Shown piece by piece: positions 9,601 through 15,754 of a stretch of DNA of 17,009 bases (positions are counted from its first letter, which is position 1; each line of letters begins with the position of its first letter). Below the pieces are notes generated by a model. That model saw nothing but the letters and a program-made list of their open reading frames with translations, made no database searches and was not told where the DNA came from. The position numbers were made by a program, and so were the translations under genes. Source of the stretch: Oscillospiraceae bacterium. Lineage in GTDB: Bacteria; Bacillota; Clostridia; Oscillospirales; Ruminococcaceae. The stretch covers positions 40,471-57,479 of the forward strand of contig DOQG01000021.1 in NCBI GenBank assembly GCA_003512525.1, given 5' to 3'.

Positions 9601-10462
9601 TTCCGCTCTTTATTATGCGACTGTAATAGTCAGTCAGCGCCGCACCGTCCGCCGAGAACACGGCATACTCCCTTGTAAAATCAAGCGTTGTTTCATTGTT
9701 GCTTTGCGCCTGTCTGAAACCGATATACTTATCATCGTATAAAGCCGATATTCCCGTGCCGTTTGCAAGCTCGGTCACTTTTCCGTCGGAACTCAGCAGG
9801 CTGTATATGATCTCGTTGTAGTTTCCGCTTTCCGTACCGGTCGTGATTTCAGGCATAAGCAGAGAGTACGCAAAGGCGTAACCGCTGTCGTTCATATCCG
9901 AGGCATAGTCGAACATCTGACCGTCAAACGCCTTTCGACCCGCACTGTCGACAAATCCGACCCTGCCGTTTTCGTCAACGACTTTGGCAAGACCCTTTGC
10001 CGAAAAGCTACCCGCAAAGCTGTACTGCGGAGCAGTCACAAACTCCCCGCCTTTTCTTATATATCCGAACTGTCCGTCAACCGCAACCGGCGCAACGTCA
10101 TTTATATCCTCGTTGAAGGCATAGGCGGCTGTATATTGCGGCTTCAGTGTGGTATTACCGTCCTTGTCGGCATATGCCCATTTTCCGTCAATGCAAACAG
10201 GGGTCACCGACTGTATGAACAGCTTGTCGCCTGTACCGTAAAACGTTTCCGCTTTGTCACCGTACATTCCGAACACGTCAAACACAAACACCGCAAGGCT
10301 TGCCGCACCCAGCGCCAGCACGCCCACAGCTCCGCCTATTATCGCACCGACAGGGCTTTTCTTCTTTTCCTGCGGTGTTTCACCTGTAAAAGCCGCGCAG
10401 AACGGACAGAATTTAACGTTCTCGTTTATTTCGCGTTTGCAATTAGGGCATATTCTGCTCAT
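6656..10462 (-). CDS. Zinc-ribbon, single-pass membrane protein with WG repeats (upstream paralog)
   Basis: This 1268-aa paralog has the same order of parts as its downstream neighbour: zinc ribbon with Cys5, Cys8, Cys19 and Cys22, a KKK stretch, one transmembrane helix at about 37-61, and a long predicted extracellular part. WG repeats are visible at about 93-200 (KWAYADKDGNTTLKPQY and following), about 409 (NAKIGYINTAGEKV) and about 815 (GKIGFIDKNGDVAIEAKY). Other shared landmarks are PYYDNAKIGYIN and an HxWY...DF block. The first 27 residues are nearly identical to the neighbour, whereas the external part has diverged strongly, as expected after an old tandem duplication with the cytoplasmic end under constraint. 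The start follows GGAG by seven bases. The gene is probably cotranscribed from the promoter at 10723-10751 with the small ORF upstream. Its function is unknown. Confidence 0.9.
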   Translation of the reverse strand: MSRICPNCKREINENVKFCPFCAAFTGETPQEKKKSPVGAIIGGAVGVLALGAASLAVFVFDVFGMYGDKAETFYGTGDKLFIQSVTPVCIDGKWAYADKDGNTTLKPQYTAAYAFNEDINDVAPVAVDGQFGYIRKGGEFVTAPQYSFAGSFSAKGLAKVVDENGRVGFVDSAGRKAFDGQMFDYASDMNDSGYAFAYSLLMPEITTGTESGNYNEIIYSLLSSDGKVTELANGTGISALYDDKYIGFRQAQSNNETTLDFTREYAVFSADGAALTDYYSRIIKSGKLLIVCKGTDDDSKLYKAKLLKADTLEQVGGDYLCGADIKAYDNGAVLLKRDDNDFIRGVLIDDNGNEVFVSYDGAHIASGFDLSGYACVYEKGKYCGYTAEGKQFENDFQFGEFNCGLAPYYDNAKIGYINTAGEKVTDAKYDGASGYYADGYAYIKSGTEYSVIDMSGNTVIGKLGYASDKLMFADTVHHWYDPADFEGFDGENMFIGEYYFADLVSNIESNKTYDDIYSDMTLVTKDKKIPGGTYRKLNKDYYIDDGYFLVYNISGQNRRIITPDSDCSEYDEIKDEITNASVIDTDGARLVRYSGESSTMAEDIFCNRYILGDTAKKATMSQYTACNLTGTEWQNQIMIYDNRLRPVLTVSSPENFGVREYGDTLYISSYRSKRQTDAKVKYYALIDKNNGHVFMSDNKALTMAGNYFCGIKSSGILSYYYTAYGKKLGEFIYARAYGDRLMCFDYDKYYIYDKYGQLLAEYENKPRISENSGSVVARNADESFTCYDRDFNVILKTKYDIQPLENGYMAYCNAQNGKIGFIDKNGDVAIEAKYEFVSAMSPDGYFVTKIRRDFDEIYLEVYARGLIDVMIYDRNGNAATENMGGMYNVGNSATNGYSPLDFYAGAEYCENTPDILNNIECYIAPDENGKEDRYIDIYGNYHYEEYAVSDIGDSYMSASITDNTAVTLSVLMYDETGRNSRSVSYYLNLDGTPFIKGDRMLTRLSGFIAGENADGSYNIYGERAKVLLSNIKIEKSRYTDYWQNEIYIEKAGNSMYLSDENGARVFDLTTQKLLFEKANEYIGLLAENLIRYTINDETVYRNLDNGKEYHTNMYSIDFIGVDYEKPQERIEFPLKYVKCGENVYGGTDAYETGYDSISVYQIDANMEESLVHTYTAGEGECIFELYGERVTEVYGLRSNYDEENETATWTVFNVKNDKSVTVDNVIEIERLRENKMSISIWNAEHEIVRYHLGTDDMVLTEENSGEQ

Positions 10463-10541
10463 ATATTTTCTCCGTTATATCTTGCCTTAATTTATAATCT
10501 CAGCACACTCTCTGATTCACATATCGTGCGATCGCTTTTCC

Positions 10542-10673
10542 TTAAGGCTGAAGTACATTACGCACATACGAAAGACTGTCGCAGTCCTTTTCTATAAACG
10601 TGTCCGTCTTCGGAACATATTTCATACGCTTTGGATAAGCATTTGTCTGTTCGATTTTCACGGTATAGATCAT
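10542..10673 (-). CDS. Candidate 43-aa small ORF heading the WG-repeat operon
   Basis: This short minus-strand ORF has a very strong Shine-Dalgarno (GGGAGGAGG, five bases before the ATG) and sits about 45 bases downstream of a good promoter. The product begins MIYTVKIEQTNAYPKR and ends SYVRNVLQP. It has no signal peptide or membrane segment. The KYVPKTDTF and SLSYVRN segments resemble, from memory, the N-terminus of a family of roughly 120-140-aa clostridial proteins often annotated as inorganic pyrophosphatase, in which a YGW sequence would follow QP. Here a TAA follows, and no downstream frame continues the family. It may therefore be a truncated remnant that kept its expression signals, or a genuine small protein. 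The gap to the WG-repeat gene is 79 bases. Confidence 0.45.
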   Translation of the reverse strand: MIYTVKIEQTNAYPKRMKYVPKTDTFIEKDCDSLSYVRNVLQP

Positions 10674-10722
10674 ATTTTCCTCCTCCCGTAAATTTCCCGC
10701 TTTCCCAATATCATATACAAAT

Positions 10723-10751
10723 ATTCTATCACAAACAAAACTTCTTCACAA
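10723..10751 (-). promoter_or_regulatory. Promoter of the small ORF and WG-repeat operon
   Basis: On the minus strand, TTGTGA (10751-10746, four of six matches to TTGACA) is separated by 17 bases from TAGAAT (10728-10723, five of six matches to TATAAT). The predicted start is near 10716. The weak -35 box fits a promoter that needs an activator, and a direct-repeat array lies directly upstream of it. Confidence 0.6.
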
Positions 10752-10766
10752 TAGGAAACCCGAAAC

Positions 10767-10804
10767 TGTAACTATTTTGTAACCATTTGTCACCGTTTTG
10801 TAAC
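10767..10804. promoter_or_regulatory. Four direct repeats TGTAAC/TGTCAC at 10-11 bp spacing, candidate response-regulator site
   Basis: On the plus strand TGTAAC occurs at 10767, 10778 and 10799, with TGTCAC at 10788. Spacings are 11, 10 and 11 bp, so all units face one side of the helix, with mostly A/T-rich spacers. This geometry matches sites of PhoB/PhoP/OmpR-family winged-helix regulators: E. coli PhoB uses CTGTCAT repeats at 11 bp, and B. subtilis PhoP uses TT(A/C/T)ACA-like repeats at about 11 bp. The array starts 15 bases upstream of the minus-strand -35 box, a suitable place for activation of the WG-repeat operon. It is about 135 bases from the plus-strand -35 box. Confidence 0.55.
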
Positions 10805-10939
10805 TATTCCCACAGCAGTACCTGTTCCTGTTTTTATCCTGCCGCAAAACGCTCATTTGTTCGACCGTCCGATCCCTTGTACCGGAAAACAAAAACCCGC
10901 AATTTGTACGATGCGCTTTATTGCAATGCGGTTTCACCA

Positions 10940-10968
10940 TTGACAAAAACGCTGTATAGTGTTAAAAT
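10940..10968 (+). promoter_or_regulatory. ilvB: Sigma-A-type promoter of the ilvBN-leuCDB operon
   Basis: A perfect -35 TTGACA (10940-10945), a 17-base spacer and -10 TAAAAT (10963-10968) predict a transcript start near 10975, about 55 bases before the ilvB start. An imperfect direct repeat ATGCG(C/G)TTT immediately upstream could be an operator. No CodY-like palindrome, T-box or attenuator was recognised. Confidence 0.8.
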
Positions 10969-11029
10969 AAAACGATAGGATTTTTATCCGTTACTATAAA
11001 TAATCTGTATAAAAAAAGGAATGAAAGAA

Positions 11030-12724
11030 ATGAGAAATCTGACGGGTGCAGATATAATCTGCGAATGTCTGATAGAGCAGGGCGTTGACACTGTTTTCGG
11101 TTATCCCGGCGGCGCAGTTCTGAATATCTATGACAGCTTGTATAATTACAGCGACAAAATACACCACGTTCTGACAGCACACGAGCAGGGCGCAAGCCAT
11201 GCGGCTGACGGCTACGCACGTTCGACAGGCAGGACGGGCGTTGTTATAGCTACATCGGGACCCGGTGCGACAAACCTTGTAACAGGTATCGCAACAGCTT
11301 ATATGGACAGCGTACCTATGGTAGCCATTACCGGTAACGTTGCCTGCTCTCTCTTAGGTCTTGACAGCTTTCAGGAAGTCGATATAACAGGCATCACAAT
11401 GCCGATAACAAAGCATAACTTCATCGTAAAGGACGTAAACAAGCTTGCCGACACACTGCGTGAAGCATTCTACATAGCAGGAAGCGGAAGAAAGGGTCCT
11501 GTCCTTGTCGATGTTCCTAAGGATATTACAGCCCAGAAGGCTGAGTTTGTAAACAAGCCCTTAAAGCCGTACACGGTGAATGTGACTATGCACCAGGACA
11601 GCTGTATAGCAAAGGCGGCGGAGCTGATAAAGAACGCTGAACGTCCGTTCCTTTATACAGGCGGCGGTATCTACGGCGAGGACGGAGCAAAGACATTAAA
11701 GGCTTTTGCAGAGCTTATTGACGCTCCCGTATCGTCTTCGCTTATGGGTCAGGGTAGCTTTGACGAAACCAACAGCAGATATATGGGTATGCTCGGTATG
11801 CACGGAACAAAGACAGCGGCAGAGGCAATAAAGAACTGCGACCTGTTCATAGGTATCGGCACAAGGTTTTCCGACAGAGTAATAGGCAATCCGCAGACCT
11901 TCGCCCCAGATGCAAAGGTACTTCATATAGATATTGACCCTGCCGAAATAAACAAGAACATAAAGGTTTATCATCAGGTTATCGGCGACAGCACAGACGT
12001 TATGAAAAAGCTGATAAAGCTTATACCTCAGCAGTCGCACACCGACTGGATGGGCAAGATAAAGACGTGGGAGAAGCAGTACGAGTGCAGGCAGAAAGGC
12101 ACAGACGAACTTACTCTTACTCCTCAGCACCTTATCGAAACGCTTGACAAGCTGACAAACGGCGAGGCGCTTATCGCGACCGAGGTAGGTCAGTCACAGA
12201 TGTGGGCGGCTCAGTATTACGCATACAAGCACCCCCACCAGCTCATCACAAGCGGCGGACTCGGTACTATGGGCTACGGACTCGGTGCGGCTATCGGCGC
12301 AAAGTGCGGCAACCCCGACAAGACGGTCGTAAACATTGCGGGTGACGGCAGCTTCCATATGAACTTAAACGAGCTTGTAACGCTGTCAAAGCACAACATT
12401 CCCGTTGTTGAGCTTGTTATCAACAACAATGTTCTCGGTATGGTACGTCAGTGGCAGAGATTATTCTACGGAAAGAGATTTTCTCAGACAACACTTGACC
12501 GTCCTACAGATTATATGAAGCTCGGAGAAGCGTTCGGCATAAAGTCATTCGTTATCGACAGCGAGGACAAGTGCGAGGAAATACTGCGTGAAGCTCTTGA
12601 GGTTTCAAAGACAGCCCCCGTGCTTATCGAGGCGAGAATAGACAAGGATATAAACGTTCTTCCTATGGTACCGGCAGGAAAATCCATAACTGAGCCTATC
12701 CTTGAGATAGAAATCGACGACTGA
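11030..12724 (+). CDS. ilvB: Acetolactate synthase (AHAS) large, catalytic subunit
   Basis: This 564-aa cytoplasmic enzyme condenses two pyruvates to 2-acetolactate, or pyruvate with 2-oxobutyrate, using thiamine diphosphate, FAD and Mg2+. It catalyses the first common step of valine/leucine and isoleucine synthesis. The N-terminal ThDP domain has FGYPGGAVLNIYD and HEQGASHAADGYAR, with catalytic Glu52. SGPGATNLVTGIATAYMDSVPM follows as the typical AHAS block. The C-terminal ThDP-binding motif runs from GDGS (438-441) to NNN (465-467). Length is normal for the family. An ATG also occurs at 11021, but AAGGA directly abuts it. The same AAGGA is nine bases before the ATG at 11030, so I choose 11030 (MRNLTGADII). 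It is the first gene of the operon; ilvN follows after 14 bases. Confidence 0.95.
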   Translation: MRNLTGADIICECLIEQGVDTVFGYPGGAVLNIYDSLYNYSDKIHHVLTAHEQGASHAADGYARSTGRTGVVIATSGPGATNLVTGIATAYMDSVPMVAITGNVACSLLGLDSFQEVDITGITMPITKHNFIVKDVNKLADTLREAFYIAGSGRKGPVLVDVPKDITAQKAEFVNKPLKPYTVNVTMHQDSCIAKAAELIKNAERPFLYTGGGIYGEDGAKTLKAFAELIDAPVSSSLMGQGSFDETNSRYMGMLGMHGTKTAAEAIKNCDLFIGIGTRFSDRVIGNPQTFAPDAKVLHIDIDPAEINKNIKVYHQVIGDSTDVMKKLIKLIPQQSHTDWMGKIKTWEKQYECRQKGTDELTLTPQHLIETLDKLTNGEALIATEVGQSQMWAAQYYAYKHPHQLITSGGLGTMGYGLGAAIGAKCGNPDKTVVNIAGDGSFHMNLNELVTLSKHNIPVVELVINNNVLGMVRQWQRLFYGKRFSQTTLDRPTDYMKLGEAFGIKSFVIDSEDKCEEILREALEVSKTAPVLIEARIDKDINVLPMVPAGKSITEPILEIEIDD

Positions 12725-12738
12725 ACGGAGGCAGAAAA

Positions 12739-13212
12739 ATGACAGAGAGAAACGTAATTTCCGTCTGCGTAAATAACGGCATCGGCGTACTCGGCAGAGT
12801 AACCGGTCTGTTCAGCCGCAGAGGATATAATATAATAAGTCTTAACGTTGCGGAAACCGAAAACCTCGGCATTTCCCGCATGACAATAGTCGCAGACGGC
12901 GACGAGGGTGTGATGGAACAGCTGGTAAAACAGCTCCGTAAGCTCTATGACGTATCGGAGGTAAAGGTACTTCATGATGCCGTATGCCGCGAGCATATCA
13001 TTATGAAGGTCGGCAACGGGTCTGCATCGCGTCAGCCGGTGATAGAGATAGCAAACCTTTTCAGAGCAAAGGTCGTAAATGTAGCGGAAAGCAGACTTAT
13101 GCTCGAGCTTACTGGTGAGCCTGAAAAGATAGATTCGTTCATAGGACTGTTACAGCCCTATGGAGTAAAGGAGCTTGTAAGAACAGGTATCTCAGCTCTT
13201 GAACGTGACTGA
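12739..13212 (+). CDS. ilvN: Acetolactate synthase small, regulatory subunit
   Basis: This 157-aa protein is the regulatory partner of IlvB. The N-terminal ACT domain has NGIGVLGRVTGLFSRRGYNI and the SRMTIV strand. The C-terminal half has REHIIMKV, FRAKVVNVAESRLMLELTG and GVKELVRTG, typical of IlvN/IlvH. In the family this subunit raises catalytic activity and confers valine feedback inhibition; whether this one is valine-sensitive cannot be read from sequence. GGAGG lies seven bases before the ATG, and the gene begins 14 bases after ilvB, consistent with coupled expression in a fixed ratio. Confidence 0.95.
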   Translation: MTERNVISVCVNNGIGVLGRVTGLFSRRGYNIISLNVAETENLGISRMTIVADGDEGVMEQLVKQLRKLYDVSEVKVLHDAVCREHIIMKVGNGSASRQPVIEIANLFRAKVVNVAESRLMLELTGEPEKIDSFIGLLQPYGVKELVRTGISALERD

Positions 13213-13224
13213 TAAACGGAAATA

Positions 13225-13259
13225 ATTATGAGTTATTCAGCCCCTATAAAGGGCATAAT
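13225..13259 (+). promoter_or_regulatory. Small inverted repeat in the ilvN-leuC spacer
   Basis: In the 65-base gap, the longest in this operon, GCCC (13240-13243) pairs with GGGC (13251-13254) around seven bases. It can be extended by TTAT/ATAA across a bulge, or alternatively by ATTATG/CATAAT from 13225 to 13259. No T run follows, so it is not a normal terminator. It could be an mRNA stability or processing element that separates the IlvBN and LeuCDB levels. The evidence is weak. Confidence 0.3.
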
Positions 13260-13277
13260 GAAAGGCAGGAACAACAC

Positions 13278-14534
13278 ATGGGCATGACTATGAGCCAGAA
13301 GATACTGGCAAAGCACGCAGGACTTGAAAGCGTAAGAGAGGGACAGCTTATAAGAGCAAAGCTGGATATGGTACTCGGTAATGATATTACAAGTCCCGTT
13401 GCGATAAACGAGTTCAACAAGGCAGGCTTCGGCGGCATATTCAACAAGGATAAGATTTCTCTTGTAATGGATCACTTCACACCCAACAAGGATATCAAGG
13501 CGGCTACTCAGTGCAAGCAGTGCAGAGAGTTCGCGGGAAAGTATGATATTACAAATTATTACGATGTCGGCGAGATGGGTATTGAACACGCACTTCTCCC
13601 CGAAAAAGGTCTTATAGGTCCCGGTGAACTGTGCATAGGCGCAGACAGCCACACCTGTACATACGGCGCACTCGGCGCATTCTCAACGGGCGTAGGCTCG
13701 ACCGATATGGCGGCAGGCATGGCAACAGGCGAAGCGTGGTTCAAAGTTCCGTCCGCTATAAAGTTCAATCTTACAGGAAAGCTTAACAAGTATGTAAGCG
13801 GCAAGGACGTTATTCTTCACATAATCGGTATGATAGGCGTTGACGGCGCGCTTTATCAGTCTATGGAGTTCACCGGCGAGGGCTTGAAGAGCCTTTCGAT
13901 TGACGACAGACTTTGCATTGCCAATATGGCTATCGAAGCCGGCGCAAAGAACGGTATATTTGAAGTTGACGAGATAACAACAGCATATATGAAGGAAAGA
14001 GCAGACCGTGACTTTGACATATTCAAGGCTGACGAGGACGCAGTATATTCAAGAGTTATCGACATTGATCTGTCAACAATAAAGCAGACGGTTTCATTCC
14101 CTCATCTGCCCGAAAACACAAAGACCGTTGACGAGATTACAGAGGATATAAAGATCGACCAGGCAGTTATCGGCTCATGTACAAACGGCAGAATAAGCGA
14201 TATGCGTATCGCCGCAGAAATTCTTAAAGGCAAGCACATTGCAAAGGGCGTAAGATGTATCGTTATCCCCGGTACTCAGAAGGTCTATTTACAGTGCATC
14301 AAGGAAGGGCTTGCAGAGATATTTGTAAATGCAGGCTGCGTACTTTCTACACCTACCTGCGGTCCGTGCCTTGGCGGTCATATGGGTATACTTGCGGCAG
14401 GCGAACGTGCAATTTCCACCACAAACAGAAACTTTGTCGGCAGAATGGGACACGTTGACAGCGAGGTTTATCTCGCAAGCCCCGCAGTTGCGGCGGCAAG
14501 CGCAATAGCAGGTAAGATAGCAGGCATAAAGTAA
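13278..14534 (+). CDS. leuC: 3-isopropylmalate dehydratase large subunit
   Basis: This 418-aa subunit carries the [4Fe-4S] cluster of isopropylmalate isomerase, which with LeuD converts 2-isopropylmalate to 3-isopropylmalate in leucine synthesis. Cluster ligands are Cys301 (in GSCTNGR), Cys361 and Cys364 (in TCGPCLGG). Other family blocks are DHFTPNKD, GIGADSHTC-like GADSHTCTYGA, and GRMGH near the C-terminus. At 418 aa it belongs to the shorter archaeal/clostridial LeuC type, which also includes homoaconitase- and methylmalate-type enzymes; the leuD and leuB neighbours favour the leucine role. ATGs occur at codons 1, 3 and 5. I keep 13278 because AGGA sits seven bases upstream. It is separated from leuD by a small Dabb gene. 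Confidence 0.94.
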   Translation: MGMTMSQKILAKHAGLESVREGQLIRAKLDMVLGNDITSPVAINEFNKAGFGGIFNKDKISLVMDHFTPNKDIKAATQCKQCREFAGKYDITNYYDVGEMGIEHALLPEKGLIGPGELCIGADSHTCTYGALGAFSTGVGSTDMAAGMATGEAWFKVPSAIKFNLTGKLNKYVSGKDVILHIIGMIGVDGALYQSMEFTGEGLKSLSIDDRLCIANMAIEAGAKNGIFEVDEITTAYMKERADRDFDIFKADEDAVYSRVIDIDLSTIKQTVSFPHLPENTKTVDEITEDIKIDQAVIGSCTNGRISDMRIAAEILKGKHIAKGVRCIVIPGTQKVYLQCIKEGLAEIFVNAGCVLSTPTCGPCLGGHMGILAAGERAISTTNRNFVGRMGHVDSEVYLASPAVAAASAIAGKIAGIK

Positions 14535-14543
14535 GGTGAAAAT

Positions 14544-14846
14544 ATGGTAAAGCATATAATAATCTGGAACTTAAAGGACGAGCTGTCAGCCGAAGAGAAA
14601 AAGGAAAGATGCCGTCTTATAAAGCAGGGGCTTGAAAGCCTTGCAGGCAAGATAGACGGACTTATCGAGATAAAGGTGATCACTGATATCTTAGGTTCTT
14701 CCACTGGAGATCTGATGCTTGACAGCACATTCGAGAGCGCAGAAGCGTTAAAGGGCTATTCCACCCACCCCGAGCACGTCAAGGTCGCCGACAGCACGGT
14801 AAGACCTTACACGGCAAGACGCAGCTGCGTAGATTTTGAGATATGA
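14544..14846 (+). CDS. Dabb-domain (stress-responsive alpha/beta barrel) protein between leuC and leuD
   Basis: This 100-aa protein starts MVKHIIIWNLKDE, has FESAEALKGYSTHPEHVKVA in its second half and ends CVDFEI. All three are hallmarks of the Dabb family, a ferredoxin-like fold that forms dimeric alpha/beta barrels. Members are mostly uncharacterised; some plant proteins are stress-induced and some bacterial relatives act in ring-opening or cyclisation chemistry. No catalytic assignment is justified here. AAGGTG lies five bases before the ATG. The gap to leuC is nine bases and to leuD sixteen, so it is clearly cotranscribed. It separates the two subunits of one enzyme, which suggests a link to isopropylmalate isomerase, but this is only contextual. 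Confidence 0.88.
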   Translation: MVKHIIIWNLKDELSAEEKKERCRLIKQGLESLAGKIDGLIEIKVITDILGSSTGDLMLDSTFESAEALKGYSTHPEHVKVADSTVRPYTARRSCVDFEI

Positions 14847-14862
14847 GAAAGGAAAGACATAT

Positions 14863-15345
14863 ATGAAGGCACACGGTACAGTACATAAATACGGCGACAA
14901 CGTAGATACCGACGTTATCATTCCCGCAAGATACCTTAACACAGCCGACCACAAGGAGCTTGCAAGCCACTGTATGGAGGATATCGACAAGGATTTTGTA
15001 AAGAATGTCAAGGACGGCGACATTATAGTTGCTAATATGAATTTCGGCTGCGGAAGCTCAAGAGAACACGCGCCTATTGCAATCAAGGCAAGCGGAATTT
15101 CCTGCGTTATCGCAAGCACATTTGCAAGAATATTCTACCGCAACGCTATCAACATCGGACTTGCCATCTTAGAGTGCGATGAAGCCGCTAAGGATATCGA
15201 GAACGGCAACGAGGTCGAGGTCGACTTTGATACGGGAGTTATCACAAATGTGACAAAGGGCTGTACATATAAGGCTGAGCCTTTCCCCGAATTTATCAAG
15301 GATATAATCAACAAGGGCGGTCTGCTGAACTCCTTAAAGAAGTAA
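14863..15345 (+). CDS. leuD: 3-isopropylmalate dehydratase small subunit
   Basis: This 160-aa subunit is the swivelling domain that completes the LeuC active site. Visible blocks are DNVDTDVIIPARYLNT near the N-terminus, NFGCGSSREHAP at 60-71 (family signature with the substrate-contacting Ser-Ser-Arg), and IASTFARIFYRNAINIGL. Length fits the short LeuD type that pairs with 420-aa LeuC proteins. A frame open from TTG at 14836 would overlap the Dabb gene. I prefer ATG 14863, with AAAGGA nine bases upstream and MKAHGTVHKYGD matching the usual LeuD N-terminus. Confidence 0.95.
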   Translation: MKAHGTVHKYGDNVDTDVIIPARYLNTADHKELASHCMEDIDKDFVKNVKDGDIIVANMNFGCGSSREHAPIAIKASGISCVIASTFARIFYRNAINIGLAILECDEAAKDIENGNEVEVDFDTGVITNVTKGCTYKAEPFPEFIKDIINKGGLLNSLKK

Positions 15346-15366
15346 GACCGCAGAAAGCGTTATGCC

Positions 15367-15732
15367 ATGAGGGTAGATATAAAAGCGTTATCCGACAGTG
15401 AACTGCAGGAGCAGGGCTATAGCGATATATCGGTAAAACTGCACGGTTTCGGACTGTACACGGACGATGAGCTGTGTGCCGTCTGCATAACAACGGAAAA
15501 ACAGGACAGCATAAACGGCGAAGTCGTGCTTGAAAGGCTGTTTGTCCGTGAGGATAAAAGACATTACGGCGTTGCCCGTAAGCTTCTTAACCACACGCTG
15601 AGGACCATGCGCGCCTGCGGATATAAGTATGCTGTGGCAGTACCCGATAATGAAGCGGCAGAGCGCTTTCTTGTAAAATTCGGCTTTGAAAAAGCGGATG
15701 ACAGATCCGCTTTATACAGAATAGAGCTTTAA
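15367..15732 (+). CDS. Small GNAT-family N-acetyltransferase between leuD and leuB
   Basis: This 121-aa protein has a GNAT core. VLERLFVREDKRHYGVARKL holds the beta4/alpha3 acetyl-CoA pyrophosphate loop, with R65-H-Y-G68-V-A70 matching the Q/R-x-x-G-x-G/A motif. NEAAERFLVKFGFEKA at 95-110 is the usual motif B helix-strand. The N-terminus is shorter than in many GNAT proteins but the fold appears complete. The substrate cannot be predicted. It lies 21 bases after leuD and 22 before leuB on the same strand. Its own Shine-Dalgarno is poor (only AGAAAG at a suitable distance), so low or coupled translation is likely. A role in leucine synthesis is not established. Confidence 0.82.
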   Translation: MRVDIKALSDSELQEQGYSDISVKLHGFGLYTDDELCAVCITTEKQDSINGEVVLERLFVREDKRHYGVARKLLNHTLRTMRACGYKYAVAVPDNEAAERFLVKFGFEKADDRSALYRIEL

Positions 15733-15754
15733 GCTCACAGAAAGGATATTACCT

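Larger units (their letters stand above)
10674..11029. other. Divergent intergenic region between the WG-repeat and ilv-leu operons
   Basis: This 356-base region separates the minus-strand surface operon from the plus-strand amino-acid operon. It contains the minus promoter (10723-10751), a four-unit direct-repeat array (10767-10804), the plus promoter (10940-10968), and an imperfect direct repeat ATGCG(C/G)TTT at 10911-10919 and 10926-10934 just upstream of the plus -35 box. The short untranslated leader of ilvB, about 55 nt, has a minor GGAT/ATCC hairpin near its 5' end (10978-10989). The leader is too short for a T-box and no leucine- or valine-rich leader peptide is visible. Between 10809 and 10910 I see nothing recognisable. 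Confidence 0.7.

Noticed and set aside
10568..10593. Hairpin around GACTG/CAGTC with short A and T runs near 10568-10593
   Set aside because: It lies inside the candidate 43-aa ORF, and its T run of four is too short for a convincing terminator in either direction.
13228..13287. A 19-codon ORF (MSYSAPIKGIMKGRNN...) ending across the leuC start
   Set aside because: It has no leucine, valine or isoleucine enrichment as expected of an attenuation peptide and a poor ribosome binding site; its overlap with leuC is most likely chance.
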